From assembly GCA_947632315.1 (NCBI GenBank), contig CANROV010000013.1:1-21784 (forward strand): 21,784 nt of DNA, read 5' to 3'. The position numbers were made by a program, and so were the translations under genes. Below the pieces are notes generated by a model. It was not told the DNA's origin and did not search any database. It was given only the letters and a program-made list of their open reading frames with translations. This document shows positions 1 through 8,122 of the stretch, piece after piece. Source of the stretch: Candidatus Gastranaerophilales bacterium. GTDB lineage: Bacteria; Cyanobacteriota; Vampirovibrionia; Gastranaerophilales; Gastranaerophilaceae. How positions within the stretch are numbered: position 1 is the stretch's first letter; every line of letters begins with the position of its first letter.

Positions 1-2
1 TG

Positions 3-251
3 GATAATATAAAAATGGCATTTGGTAACGGTTATGCGTTTAGGGAAAGGACACCCGTTGATTGTAAAGCACTCCAAGATACATTAAGAATAAAATATAA
101 TATGAGGGAGCTTCCAGTAAACATGCTTCCTGTAGCTCAATTAGAAGCTATTTTAGGGGCAATTTTGGCACAAATGATTGTTGTAGGAAGTAACGATTTT
201 GAATGCAGAATAATTGGAGAATACGAAACCATGCCTGTTTTAGGGGTATAA
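3..251 (+). CDS. C-terminal part of an unrecognised protein (5' end outside window)
   Basis: The frame is open from the first bases of the window and ends at TAA 249-251. The ATG at 15 has no ribosome binding site in the 14 bases before it and the frame continues upstream of it, so this is more likely the tail of a longer gene than a 78-residue protein. The visible part has a moderately hydrophobic stretch with a repeated Ala/Ile/Leu pattern (about residues 40-58 counted from the ATG) and no motif I recognise. Its stop lies 2 bases before the start of the next gene, and the AGGGG at its end acts as that gene's Shine-Dalgarno, so the two are probably cotranscribed and coupled. Confidence 0.5.
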   Translation, partial: DNIKMAFGNGYAFRERTPVDCKALQDTLRIKYNMRELPVNMLPVAQLEAILGAILAQMIVVGSNDFECRIIGEYETMPVLGV

Positions 252-253
252 AC

Positions 254-1219
254 ATGACAAAATACGTAAAATACGACAATATTGAATATATAATGCCATT
301 CTTGTTTTGTAATGATATTTTTATTCCATTATTAAGTGAGTTACTAAAAAAAGAAAAAAATCCAATAAAATATGTATATGGCAGTGTGAATTGTTGTTGG
401 GCCGGCGGAAGGTTCAGTAATTTTAACATTAATAATCTAAACGAAATAAATAATTATCTTTCAAATTTAAAAGAATCTCAATACACTCCAACTTTTACAT
501 TCACATCAATATACAATATTAATGAAAAATTAAATGATGAATATTCAAATAAACTTCTTGATATTGCATATAGTAACAATTCAAGTTTCATAGTAGCCTC
601 GGAAATATTATACAATCACATTAAATCGAGATATCCAAATGCGAAAATGCATTGTTCTGTTATTAGTGCCATAAATAATAAGCTAAATAATAAAGATTTT
701 AATGAAACGGAATTTTATAATAAAATGCTTGATAAATATGAAATTGTTGTTTTAAGACCGGAATATGTACTTGAGAACTTAGATAATCTGAATAATTTAA
801 TATCTGATATTTCACGAGCAGAAATTCTTATAAATCAAACCTGCCAATATGATTGTCCAAATCATATAAATCATTATTCTATTCAAGAAAAAATTGATAA
901 CTTACAAAGTAGAAATACGGCAAATAATTACAATGAAATAATTGATTTTATATGTATTAAAACACAAAACAGTAACTTTAAAAGTGTTAAATACGCCCCG
1001 AAACTGGTAGATAAACTTATTAGTATGGGTATAAAAAAAATTAAATTACAAGGAAGAACTTTTACGTTTGATAGATTATTTGAAGATTTATATAAATATT
1101 TCTTTAATAATGAATATTCAAAAGAGTTTATTATAAATAACATTAATACTATATTAGCAAATAGGCTGCAAAATAACAAAAAAATAGGACTTATTTTATC
1201 TGTAAGCACTAAATACTAA
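254..1219 (+). CDS. U32-like TIM-barrel protein of the type found in polysaccharide loci
   Basis: The start is ATG 254, preceded by AGGGG at 242-246 with 7-base spacing; a longer frame from 203 would overlap the previous gene and is not favoured. The 321-residue protein resembles the short peptidase-U32-like proteins that occur in capsule/O-antigen clusters. It has an early YVYGSVNCCWAGGR element, a middle region on the pattern 'SSFIVASEILYNHIK..YPN', a cysteine cluster NQTCQYDCPNHINHY, and near the C-terminus KIKLQGR, which matches the KIEGR/KIAGR signature of U32 proteins. The Cys/His cluster could bind a metal or an Fe-S cluster, as in the U32 proteins UbiU/UbiV (inference). It has no signal peptide, so it is probably cytosolic. 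The enzymatic role is unknown; protease activity should not be assumed from the family name. Confidence 0.6.
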   Translation: MTKYVKYDNIEYIMPFLFCNDIFIPLLSELLKKEKNPIKYVYGSVNCCWAGGRFSNFNINNLNEINNYLSNLKESQYTPTFTFTSIYNINEKLNDEYSNKLLDIAYSNNSSFIVASEILYNHIKSRYPNAKMHCSVISAINNKLNNKDFNETEFYNKMLDKYEIVVLRPEYVLENLDNLNNLISDISRAEILINQTCQYDCPNHINHYSIQEKIDNLQSRNTANNYNEIIDFICIKTQNSNFKSVKYAPKLVDKLISMGIKKIKLQGRTFTFDRLFEDLYKYFFNNEYSKEFIINNINTILANRLQNNKKIGLILSVSTKY

Positions 1220-1285
1220 TTTTTATTTATAACTTTATAAGATAAAAAACATATACTATTGAAAATAAACCTATACAAACTCATT

Positions 1286-2974
1286 TTAAAATTTTTGCTT
1301 ATAATAGTTTTCTAAAAATCCCACTGAACAAGCTTTATAAATATGATCATCAAAATCAGAAATATCAAAATCAAATCTGCTTTTATCATAATATTGAAGA
1401 AAAAAATCTTTTTTATCTTTAATAATAGCATCAGTTGAAGAAGTAAAGCCTTGTTTGATAGTATTTTTATAAATACAATCAATATTATATTTTTTTAAGA
1501 TTTCACGGAGTATAGCTTTATTTCCTATTTTATTAACCTTATATTCTAAAGGCAAAGCAAGAACAAATTCAACTACTCGGTAATCTAAGTAAGGGCTTCT
1601 CATTTGAATAGAATTTGCAAAAAGTATCCTATCCCAACATCTTAAAACTTTAGGAAGGGTAAAATATAATATTAAATTAAATAAGTATTTTAAATATAAT
1701 TTTTTATCAATTTTATCAGGATGTAATAAATAGTTTTTTATTTGTTTTTTTTCACTATCAAATAGAGGTCTTTTTATATTTTTCTTATACTGATTAAGGA
1801 TATGAAAAGCAAGCAGCCAATTTCTTTTCGATAATGCTTGACCAACTGCTTCAAGGAATCCGGTGTAATATCCAAATATTTCATCAGAACCATGACCTTC
1901 AATAACAACTTTATAGCCCATATCATGCATACTTTTATAGACACGGAAATAATTAGCATCAGAAATGCAGCAAGGAAAATTTAAAGCAATCATTACCTGC
2001 TTATATTCTTCTTCAAAAGTATCTTTATTATATTTTATTATTATTGGCTCATCATTATACTTTTGTGTTAGTTTACGCACTCTGTTATATTCATCAATAT
2101 TTTTATCTTCATTTGAATAAGTAAAAGCTTTAACATTATACCCAAGTTTTTCTTTTATTAATGTATAAATTAAAGAACAGTCAATTCCGCCTGATAAAGT
2201 CATAGCAACAGGAAGTTTTGAATCATATCTTAATTTAATGGCATCAATCAAAAGATTTTCAAAATAATTAATTATTTCTTTTTTATTTTTGTAATTTAAA
2301 CCGAGACTTTTTACATTAAAATCACAGAATTTATAATATTGATTTTTAATCACTTTATTATCAATGGTTATTTCAATATATTCTCCGGAATGAACCAAAT
2401 TAATATTTTCATAAAGTAATTTTTGTTCAAAATCAAAGCTATTTTTAATAAATAATGAATCGAGGTAAGACTGATTAAATTTAAAAGGGAATTTCAAAAC
2501 TCTTGTTAAAATCGGTTCGGAAGAAGAGAAAGCATAAGAATTACCGGTAATATAATAAAATAATTGCTTAACCCCAAATCTGTCATTAACAAGATAAGTT
2601 GAACCCGAATTTTTATCATAATATGCAAAAGCAAAAATCCCGTTGAGTTTATTTAAAATTTTAAAACCGAATTTTTTCAAAAGATGTAATAACAATTGTT
2701 CATCAGAATTGTTTAATAAATTTTCATCTTTAAGATATTCTTGCCTCAACTCACTATAATTATATATTTTACCGGTGAAAGCAATAATATTCTCATCTAA
2801 TTCCATTAACTCAGAAGTTTTATCATCTAAAAATTCGTCAGTGAGTCTAACTTGGCAAAAAGTAATATTATTAGAGTTTTTAATTCCAAAATCACTCAAT
2901 TGTTTATTAAGAAGTTCTGATTTTACAAGATTAATATCTAAATCAATATTTTTAAAACCAAATACACCACTCAT
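1286..2974 (-). CDS. asparagine synthetase (AsnB)-like protein with Ser in place of the Cys2 nucleophile
   Basis: The product is 562 residues from ATG 2974. A TTG five codons upstream (2989) is possible, but the ATG gives an N-terminus MSGVFGF that aligns with the family's MCGIxG. AsnB enzymes couple an N-terminal glutaminase (nucleophile Cys2) to a C-terminal ATP-dependent amide-forming domain. Here residue 2 is Ser. The glutaminase domain otherwise looks normal (FTGKIYNYSELR, NGIFAFAYYD, DRFGVKQLFYY). The synthetase PP-loop SGGIDCS is at residues 261-267 and EGHGSDEIFGY at 359-369; RSPYLDYRVVEF follows. Without Cys2 it probably uses free ammonia or amidates/adenylates something else. The neighbourhood of surface-glycan genes suggests modification of a sugar or amino-acid substituent (inference). 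It is a separate unit 81 bases after the SGNH operon. Confidence 0.85.
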   Translation of the reverse strand: MSGVFGFKNIDLDINLVKSELLNKQLSDFGIKNSNNITFCQVRLTDEFLDDKTSELMELDENIIAFTGKIYNYSELRQEYLKDENLLNNSDEQLLLHLLKKFGFKILNKLNGIFAFAYYDKNSGSTYLVNDRFGVKQLFYYITGNSYAFSSSEPILTRVLKFPFKFNQSYLDSLFIKNSFDFEQKLLYENINLVHSGEYIEITIDNKVIKNQYYKFCDFNVKSLGLNYKNKKEIINYFENLLIDAIKLRYDSKLPVAMTLSGGIDCSLIYTLIKEKLGYNVKAFTYSNEDKNIDEYNRVRKLTQKYNDEPIIIKYNKDTFEEEYKQVMIALNFPCCISDANYFRVYKSMHDMGYKVVIEGHGSDEIFGYYTGFLEAVGQALSKRNWLLAFHILNQYKKNIKRPLFDSEKKQIKNYLLHPDKIDKKLYLKYLFNLILYFTLPKVLRCWDRILFANSIQMRSPYLDYRVVEFVLALPLEYKVNKIGNKAILREILKKYNIDCIYKNTIKQGFTSSTDAIIKDKKDFFLQYYDKSRFDFDISDFDDHIYKACSVGFLENYYKQKF

Positions 2975-3010
2975 TAATATATAATCCAATTAAATATAAC
3001 AAGCTTTAAA

Positions 3011-3039
3011 TTAATATCATAAAAAATATAAATAATCAA
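3011..3039 (-). promoter_or_regulatory. possible promoter of the asparagine-synthetase-like gene
   Basis: On the minus strand there is TTGATT (plus-strand 3034-3039), a 17-base spacer and TATTAA (3011-3016), 36 bases upstream of the ATG. In DNA this AT-rich such matches arise by chance, so it is only a candidate. Confidence 0.25.
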
Positions 3040-3055
3040 ATAATAAATTAAGATG

Positions 3056-4159
3056 CTAAGATTCATTATTCTTATGAAACATGTCTTGTATTTCTTTAGG
3101 TAAATCTTTTAGATTTATATAAACATCTTGTTCCTCAATTGATAAAGGATTTTCATTATTATTTACATACTCATCAACAACAGTCTTATTATTTTTTACA
3201 TAATTTTGAAGAAGAATTTTTTGTTTATTTAAAACCTCATCAACATTATCTTTTGTAATATAAACAGCAAAATCGTCATCTTTTTCCCTGCCGTTTATAA
3301 TATTAAATACTTTTTTAGAAACCATATGCCCATTTATATGATAGGGATCTATAAATAAATGGTCTAAAGGCATAGAAGTATATTTATTAACAAAAGAAAA
3401 ATCATAAAATGAAACATTTTCTGCTAATTGTCTTTTTAATTTTAAAGTATTTTCATAAAGTCCTTGTTTAAGCATATAAGATAAATACAAAGCATGATTA
3501 GGCGGAATAAAATATACAGCTTTTAAATTATGCTCTTTTATCAATTCTTGTATATTTTTAAAATGTTCTATATTATCATACTCACAAGTTTTTTCAAATT
3601 TGTGTTTAATAAATTTATTAAAAGGGAAACAAGTACCCTCACAATTATTTTCGAAATATTTTTTTTTGGTAAGAAGAAGTTTATTAAATGAATTTTTTGT
3701 AGCATCAAGGGAAAAATAAAGAGTAATAAAATCTTCAAAAGGACTAGACGGCGTACGAGGAATTGAATAATCATTAAAACAATCTAAATAGGCATTATAT
3801 TCAAAAGAAATAATTATATTTTTTGTTTCAGGGTGAAGTTTTAGATAATATTTTAATAAATCATAATGTTCCAAGGGTGATACACCTGAAGGATTTAATA
3901 AAGCAACATTTTCAACACCTTCTAATTGAAGTGATTCATTACCTGATGAACCTGTAAGTAATACAGTATCATATTTAAAATTTTTAGTTAAATTTAAAAA
4001 TGTATATAAAAAACTTCTTTCAACATCATTAACACTATTATTCTTTTTTAAATATTTTTGATTCAAATTATACGGATCAACTATTTTATTCAAACATATT
4101 ATCCCTAAACTAAATATTAGAAATACTAAAAGAAATATAATATTTTTATATTTTTTCAT
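3056..4159 (-). CDS. membrane-anchored SGNH-like protein 1 (DltD/AlgJ-like)
   Basis: ATG 4159 is preceded by AAGG with 7-base spacing, giving 367 residues; the TTG at 4165 sits on top of that Shine-Dalgarno. One N-terminal membrane segment (about residues 7-25) acts as signal anchor, so the rest should be outside the membrane. Residues 69-74 (TGSSGN) resemble block I of SGNH/DltD proteins, with a candidate Ser nucleophile at 71/72. D271-P-Y-H274 gives the Asp and His of the triad. Such proteins work with MBOAT proteins to move acyl groups onto surface polymers (family knowledge). The C-terminal 60-70 residues form a charged, probably helical tail that is nearly identical to that of the adjacent paralogue. 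It is the last gene of the operon that starts at 8009, 20 bases after its paralogue. The acyl group and acceptor are unknown. Confidence 0.75.
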   Translation of the reverse strand: MKKYKNIIFLLVFLIFSLGIICLNKIVDPYNLNQKYLKKNNSVNDVERSFLYTFLNLTKNFKYDTVLLTGSSGNESLQLEGVENVALLNPSGVSPLEHYDLLKYYLKLHPETKNIIISFEYNAYLDCFNDYSIPRTPSSPFEDFITLYFSLDATKNSFNKLLLTKKKYFENNCEGTCFPFNKFIKHKFEKTCEYDNIEHFKNIQELIKEHNLKAVYFIPPNHALYLSYMLKQGLYENTLKLKRQLAENVSFYDFSFVNKYTSMPLDHLFIDPYHINGHMVSKKVFNIINGREKDDDFAVYITKDNVDEVLNKQKILLQNYVKNNKTVVDEYVNNNENPLSIEEQDVYINLKDLPKEIQDMFHKNNES

Positions 4160-4179
4160 AAACAAACCTTCTTATACTT

Positions 4180-5283
4180 TTAAAATTGTTTATTATTTTG
4201 TTCATACAGAGCTTGTATTTCCTTCGGCAAATCCTTTATATAATATATTTTATCATAATTTGAATAATTTAAACGATCTGTATCATCATTTATATATTTT
4301 TCAACAACCGTCTTATTATTTTTTATATAATCTTGAAGGAGTACTTTTTGTTTAGTTAAAACCTCATCAACATTATCTTTTGTAATATAAACAGCGAAAT
4401 CGTCATCTTTTTCTTTACCTGTTAGAATATTAACTGCTTTTTTAGAAAGGAACTCACCACTACAGTGATATACATCTTTAAACAAATAATGTAGTGGTAA
4501 GGATGTATACTTATTAACAAATGATGAATCATAAAAAGAAACTAATTGAGCCACCTGCCTCTTAAAATTATCTTGATGTTCATACATCCCAACATGTAAA
4601 GAATTGGCCAAATATAATCCATGCGTAGGCGGAATATAATATATAGCATTTAATTTATGTTCATTTATTAAATCAATTAATTTTTTTAATCCCAAAATAT
4701 TATCATTTTCACAAGATGGAACATGTTGATATTTAAATACAGAATTTGAGACATAGGATATTCCTTTTTCCGATATAATTGGTTTTTCACCATAAAGTTT
4801 ATCAAAAGACTTTTTTATCGCATCTACAGAATAATACGCTTTAATAAAATCCAAAAATTCATTAGTTGGTTTGTTTGGTATTGTATGGCGATGATGACAA
4901 GTTAAATATGTATTTAATTCCAAAGAAACTATTATATTTTTTGTTTCAGGATGAAGTTTTAAATAATATTTTAATAACTCATATTCTTCTGTTGGAGATA
5001 AGCTTAATAAGTTAATTAATAATACATTACCATCAAATTTATAATTAGTTAAAACTGAAGATATACCGGAAGAACCAATAACAACATTACTAAATTTAAA
5101 TTTTTTGGAAATATTTAAACCCGTATATACAAAATCTCTTTCTATATTAACCATTTCCCAATTTTGATATTGTAAAGACTTTGTATTTAATTCATAGGGA
5201 TCAACTATTTTATTAAACCAAATTATACCCAAACTCAATATAATAAAAATTATAATAAATATAATATTTTTATATTTTTTCAT
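4180..5283 (-). CDS. membrane-anchored SGNH-like protein 2 (tandem paralogue)
   Basis: ATG 5283 is preceded by AAGGA with good spacing, giving 367 residues; a TTG at 5289 is a less likely start. It is a tandem duplicate of the next gene: the same MKKYKNIIF N-terminus with a single membrane anchor, the same YYLKLHPETKNII block, and a nearly identical tail (DDDFAVYITKDNVDEVL). The central 200 residues are much more diverged. Triad candidates are S71/S72 in IGSSGIS and D270-V-Y-H273, so it is probably active. Role as for paralogue 1: transfer or hydrolysis of an acyl group on a surface polymer outside the membrane. The divergence of the middle suggests a different acceptor or acyl specificity (inference). 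The 112-base gap to the MBOAT upstream contains a fossil C-terminus. Confidence 0.75.
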   Translation of the reverse strand: MKKYKNIIFIIIFIILSLGIIWFNKIVDPYELNTKSLQYQNWEMVNIERDFVYTGLNISKKFKFSNVVIGSSGISSVLTNYKFDGNVLLINLLSLSPTEEYELLKYYLKLHPETKNIIVSLELNTYLTCHHRHTIPNKPTNEFLDFIKAYYSVDAIKKSFDKLYGEKPIISEKGISYVSNSVFKYQHVPSCENDNILGLKKLIDLINEHKLNAIYYIPPTHGLYLANSLHVGMYEHQDNFKRQVAQLVSFYDSSFVNKYTSLPLHYLFKDVYHCSGEFLSKKAVNILTGKEKDDDFAVYITKDNVDEVLTKQKVLLQDYIKNNKTVVEKYINDDTDRLNYSNYDKIYYIKDLPKEIQALYEQNNKQF

Positions 5284-5298
5284 AAACAATCCTTCTTC

Positions 5299-5345
5299 TA
5301 CTTTTATAATTATTTATTATTTTGTTCATCCATATCTTGATAAAA
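5299..5345 (-). pseudogene. fossil C-terminus of a third tandem SGNH paralogue
   Basis: On the minus strand, this gap between the MBOAT and SGNH paralogue 2 reads in frame YQDMDEQNNK-stop, followed by a leader TATAAAAGTAGAAGAAGGATTG. The end of paralogue 2 (IQALYEQNNKQF-stop plus TTTTAAAAGTATAAGAAGGTTTG) and the end of paralogue 1 (IQDMFHKNNES) match it. About 50 bases align, most positions identical. This is the expected scar when a copy in a tandem array is deleted by recombination, or when the duplicated unit carried the previous gene's 3' end. Confidence 0.7.
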
Positions 5346-5395
5346 ATTAAAATAACAATGTTATATGATTATTTATTCATTTTTTCTCTTCTTTT

Positions 5396-6931
5396 TTAGA
5401 AAATAAAATAAATAAACTCTGTACTTTTAGTAATAAATAATGTACTAATAAAAAATACAATTGCAAGAATAATTGTATACAAGAAATTATTTTTTTCAGA
5501 ATACAATTTTGCTAATTGTGTAGAATTTTTGCTAATAAATACAATATATATACACATAAGTAATATAATCCAATTCAATTCTAAATCAAAAGGAATGGGG
5601 AAAAATTTTAAATTAATTCCGGAAATTGCAATAGGTTTAAATGACTCGGCAAAACCAAACATTGACTTTAACATTATAAATGTATTTTTAAACTCATCAA
5701 CGCCAATAAAAGGTGTTAATAGAACCAAAGAGGTAAATGTAATTAATATAGAAAAGACTTTAGGTATTTTTATATTCAATTTCATCCAAAGTAAATTAAT
5801 ACAAATGAGTAAGCCACTTAAAAGTCCATAGCAGACACGTACGGGATTTGTACCCTCCCATAATCCATAAATAAAGAAAACTAACATAACATTAAGACAA
5901 ATTTTAAATAAGGGCTGTTTTTTAATCGACTCATATGAAACAAGTGAAAAGTCGCCGAAATTTTCTTGACTAGATTGATTCTCTTTATTTTGCACTGATG
6001 AAATTGAAGAAACGGCATTATCAAATTTTTTCATTAAAGGAATATATATATAGTCTTTAAGGAATCTAATGAGAGTCATATTCCATCTTGACCAATAATC
6101 AAGAATACTTTGAGCTTTATAAGGTGAATTAAAGTTCCAAGGCAACGAAATGTTAAAGAGGAAAGCCGAGCCAAGCGCCATATCACAATATCCGGAGAAA
6201 TCGAAATACCCCTGAAGAACTTTTGCTATTCCAAGGAACCAAGACACGCCAAAATCGGTATATATATCATACTTCATAACGGTATCAATAAAAGGAGTAA
6301 AGTTATCGGCAAAAACAACTTTTTTTAGAAGTCCGATAGTAATAAGGAAAATACCGATGAATATATTTTGCTGATTAATAATTCTTTTGGATAAATCATT
6401 AAATTGAGGAATCATTTCCTGATGTCTGACAATAGGGCCTGCAACAAGCTGAGGAAAGAACGATACAAACAGAGCATAGTCAAAGAAATTATAGTCTTTA
6501 ACATTTCCCTTATAACAATCAATAACATAAGAAACCTGCTGAAGGGTAAAGAAGCTTATCCCCAGAGGCATTATATATTCCATCGCATTAAAAGGAGCAT
6601 GAATTAAAGTAGTATAAATATCAGCAAGAAATACAAAATATTTAAATCCTATAAGAATAGATATATTTGTAAACAATGCTAATATCAACACGAATGTTTT
6701 TTGTTTTGAAGTTAAATTTCTTTTGAACAATAAGCTGAATAAATAATTTATAACTATTGAAACAATAAGGATATAAACATATTCTATTTTATAAGAGCCG
6801 TAAAAAAACAGTGATGCAAAGAGTAAAAATATTGTTGCAGCTTTAAATAATTTAAATTTATTAAATAAAAAGTATATGAAAAAAACTACAGGCAGAAAAA
6901 TCAGTAAATATTGTACCGAGTTAAACAGCAT
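5396..6931 (-). CDS. degenerate MBOAT acyltransferase, AlgI/DltB type, both conserved His replaced
   Basis: This is a 511-residue polytopic membrane protein with the family's typical MLFNSxxxLxxFLP N-terminus, FFPQLVAGPIVRHQ, and YFDFSGYCDMALG. It starts at ATG 6931 behind an excellent Shine-Dalgarno (AAGGAGG) that lies inside the preceding gene; the two overlap by 11 bases, so they are translationally coupled. MBOATs pass acyl groups across the membrane to surface polymers. The two positions usually occupied by His are changed: the YWRRWHIT motif reads YWSRWNMT (Asn284) and the catalytic WHG reads WEG (Glu359). The following GGSRRG loop is replaced by a longer Ser/Gln/Asn-rich segment, about 35 residues more than in the intact paralogue at 13249. 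The reading frame is otherwise intact, which argues for a retained, perhaps non-catalytic or altered, function. Confidence 0.85.
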   Translation of the reverse strand: MLFNSVQYLLIFLPVVFFIYFLFNKFKLFKAATIFLLFASLFFYGSYKIEYVYILIVSIVINYLFSLLFKRNLTSKQKTFVLILALFTNISILIGFKYFVFLADIYTTLIHAPFNAMEYIMPLGISFFTLQQVSYVIDCYKGNVKDYNFFDYALFVSFFPQLVAGPIVRHQEMIPQFNDLSKRIINQQNIFIGIFLITIGLLKKVVFADNFTPFIDTVMKYDIYTDFGVSWFLGIAKVLQGYFDFSGYCDMALGSAFLFNISLPWNFNSPYKAQSILDYWSRWNMTLIRFLKDYIYIPLMKKFDNAVSSISSVQNKENQSSQENFGDFSLVSYESIKKQPLFKICLNVMLVFFIYGLWEGTNPVRVCYGLLSGLLICINLLWMKLNIKIPKVFSILITFTSLVLLTPFIGVDEFKNTFIMLKSMFGFAESFKPIAISGINLKFFPIPFDLELNWIILLMCIYIVFISKNSTQLAKLYSEKNNFLYTIILAIVFFISTLFITKSTEFIYFIF

Positions 6932-8009
6932 CTTTCCTCCTTATTGCAATATTTGCATCATTAACGGTAACATTTTTTATCGAATCAGTTAAATTTTTAT
7001 TATTATTTATGTAATTTTCAAGCATTTGAGTATCCGAATTCAAATAAGAATCTATATTATCTTTTGTAACATAAGTGCCTATTTTTTTATTATCGGATAA
7101 TAAATCCTGAACAATTAAATTATTATATGTATTTGACGGATGAATATTATCAACATAGTTTAAATTATTTTCATCAAGGAAAGTTGTATTGTAATCATTT
7201 GCAAAAGAATAGTCATAAAACGGAGTTATATCGACCAGTTTTCTTTTTAATTCCTGATAAGAATTCCACATACCTTTTTCATACAGATGAATTTTTTTAG
7301 TTATATGAATAGGGGAATAATAGATAACAAGCTCAATATTATTTTTTTCTGTGAACTCTTTTACTTCTTTAATTTTATCCAAAGACTCAAAAGACAAATC
7401 ACCATCATAATGTTTTTTAGCAATTTCTCTGTAGGGATAAACGTAAATTATATCTTTACCGTGATTTTTTATGGAATCTCTAACCGTTTCAATACTATAC
7501 TTAGTAGTATTATATGAAAAAAACAAGTTAATAAAATCTTGAAATGAAAAATTTTTATTAGTTAATTCGGGCAGAGTGTCATTAACCTCATCATTTTTTG
7601 CATTCCAAAAATCATCATAAAAAAGCCCCCAATATATTTTTTTTATATCCGGAGCAAGATAATGAATATTTTTAATAACTTCAATAATTTCTTCTACTTT
7701 TGCGACAGGAATGGTAAAGAAAGCAACATTATCCAATCCGGAGCCGTAATGTGACAATAAGCAATTTCCCGTAAAAGCAATATCTTTATTTTTGCTGTTT
7801 AATTTAATATCCGAGAACACAATTGTTCTTTTATTAGAATATTTATGAGTTTTAACATTATTAAAACCTTTTATTGTTGAATCTCTAAAAATATAATACG
7901 GGTCAATAACGAAATTAAACAATGCCACAAAGCAAATTAAAACAATAATTACTGCAACAAAAATTATATCCTGATGTTTATTTCCGTTGTTATTAACTTC
8001 CACTACCAA
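6921..8009 (-). CDS. membrane-anchored SGNH-like protein 3 with Cys at the nucleophile position
   Basis: It is the first gene of the minus-strand operon. No ATG fits the start. TTG 8009 follows GGAGGG closely; GTG 8003 has more usual spacing and cannot be excluded. From the TTG the product is 362 residues, with a membrane anchor at about 15-34 followed by VIDPYYIF, as in the two downstream paralogues (IVDPY). The block I position GSS of the paralogues reads G81-N82-C83, so the nucleophile is Cys or absent. The Asp/His pair is kept (D287-N-I-H290). The tail GTYVTKDNIDSYL matches the paralogues' YITKDNVDEVL. It overlaps the degenerate MBOAT by 11 bases, so the two are likely made in equal amounts and may act as a pair. 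The substrate is unknown. Confidence 0.7.
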   Translation of the reverse strand: MVVEVNNNGNKHQDIIFVAVIIVLICFVALFNFVIDPYYIFRDSTIKGFNNVKTHKYSNKRTIVFSDIKLNSKNKDIAFTGNCLLSHYGSGLDNVAFFTIPVAKVEEIIEVIKNIHYLAPDIKKIYWGLFYDDFWNAKNDEVNDTLPELTNKNFSFQDFINLFFSYNTTKYSIETVRDSIKNHGKDIIYVYPYREIAKKHYDGDLSFESLDKIKEVKEFTEKNNIELVIYYSPIHITKKIHLYEKGMWNSYQELKRKLVDITPFYDYSFANDYNTTFLDENNLNYVDNIHPSNTYNNLIVQDLLSDNKKIGTYVTKDNIDSYLNSDTQMLENYINNNKNLTDSIKNVTVNDANIAIRRKDAV

Positions 8010-8056
8010 AATCCCTCCATCTCAAGTAAAATTTAATAAATATAAGGTTTACAAAC

Positions 8057-8085
8057 TTTACTAATTTACATGCTTATAATATCAT
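8057..8085 (+). promoter_or_regulatory. possible promoter of the ligase-U32-CstA-MBOAT operon
   Basis: TTTACT at 8057-8062, a 17-base spacer and TATCAT at 8080-8085, 37 bases before the ligase ATG. A consensus TATAAT at 8075-8080 lacks a -35 partner at good distance. It lies in the 113-base divergent region between the two arms of the O-acylation cluster. Confidence 0.3.
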
Positions 8086-8122
8086 AAAAATATAACTGGG
8101 TAAAATAGAGAAGTAAAACAAA

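Noticed and set aside
15..251. Independent small gene of 78 residues
   Set aside because: No Shine-Dalgarno before ATG 15 and the frame is open to the window edge, so a truncated longer gene is more likely.
203..253. Upstream extension of the U32-like gene to a start at 203
   Set aside because: It would overlap the preceding frame by 49 bases and lacks a ribosome binding site, whereas ATG 254 has AGGGG at good spacing.
1220..1285. Terminator between the convergent U32-like and AsnB-like genes
   Set aside because: No inverted repeat with GC content or a T-run of convincing form was found.
5284..5395. Separate small RNA or leader peptide in the gap before SGNH protein 2
   Set aside because: The reading frame there matches the C-terminus of the neighbouring paralogues, so a gene remnant explains it.
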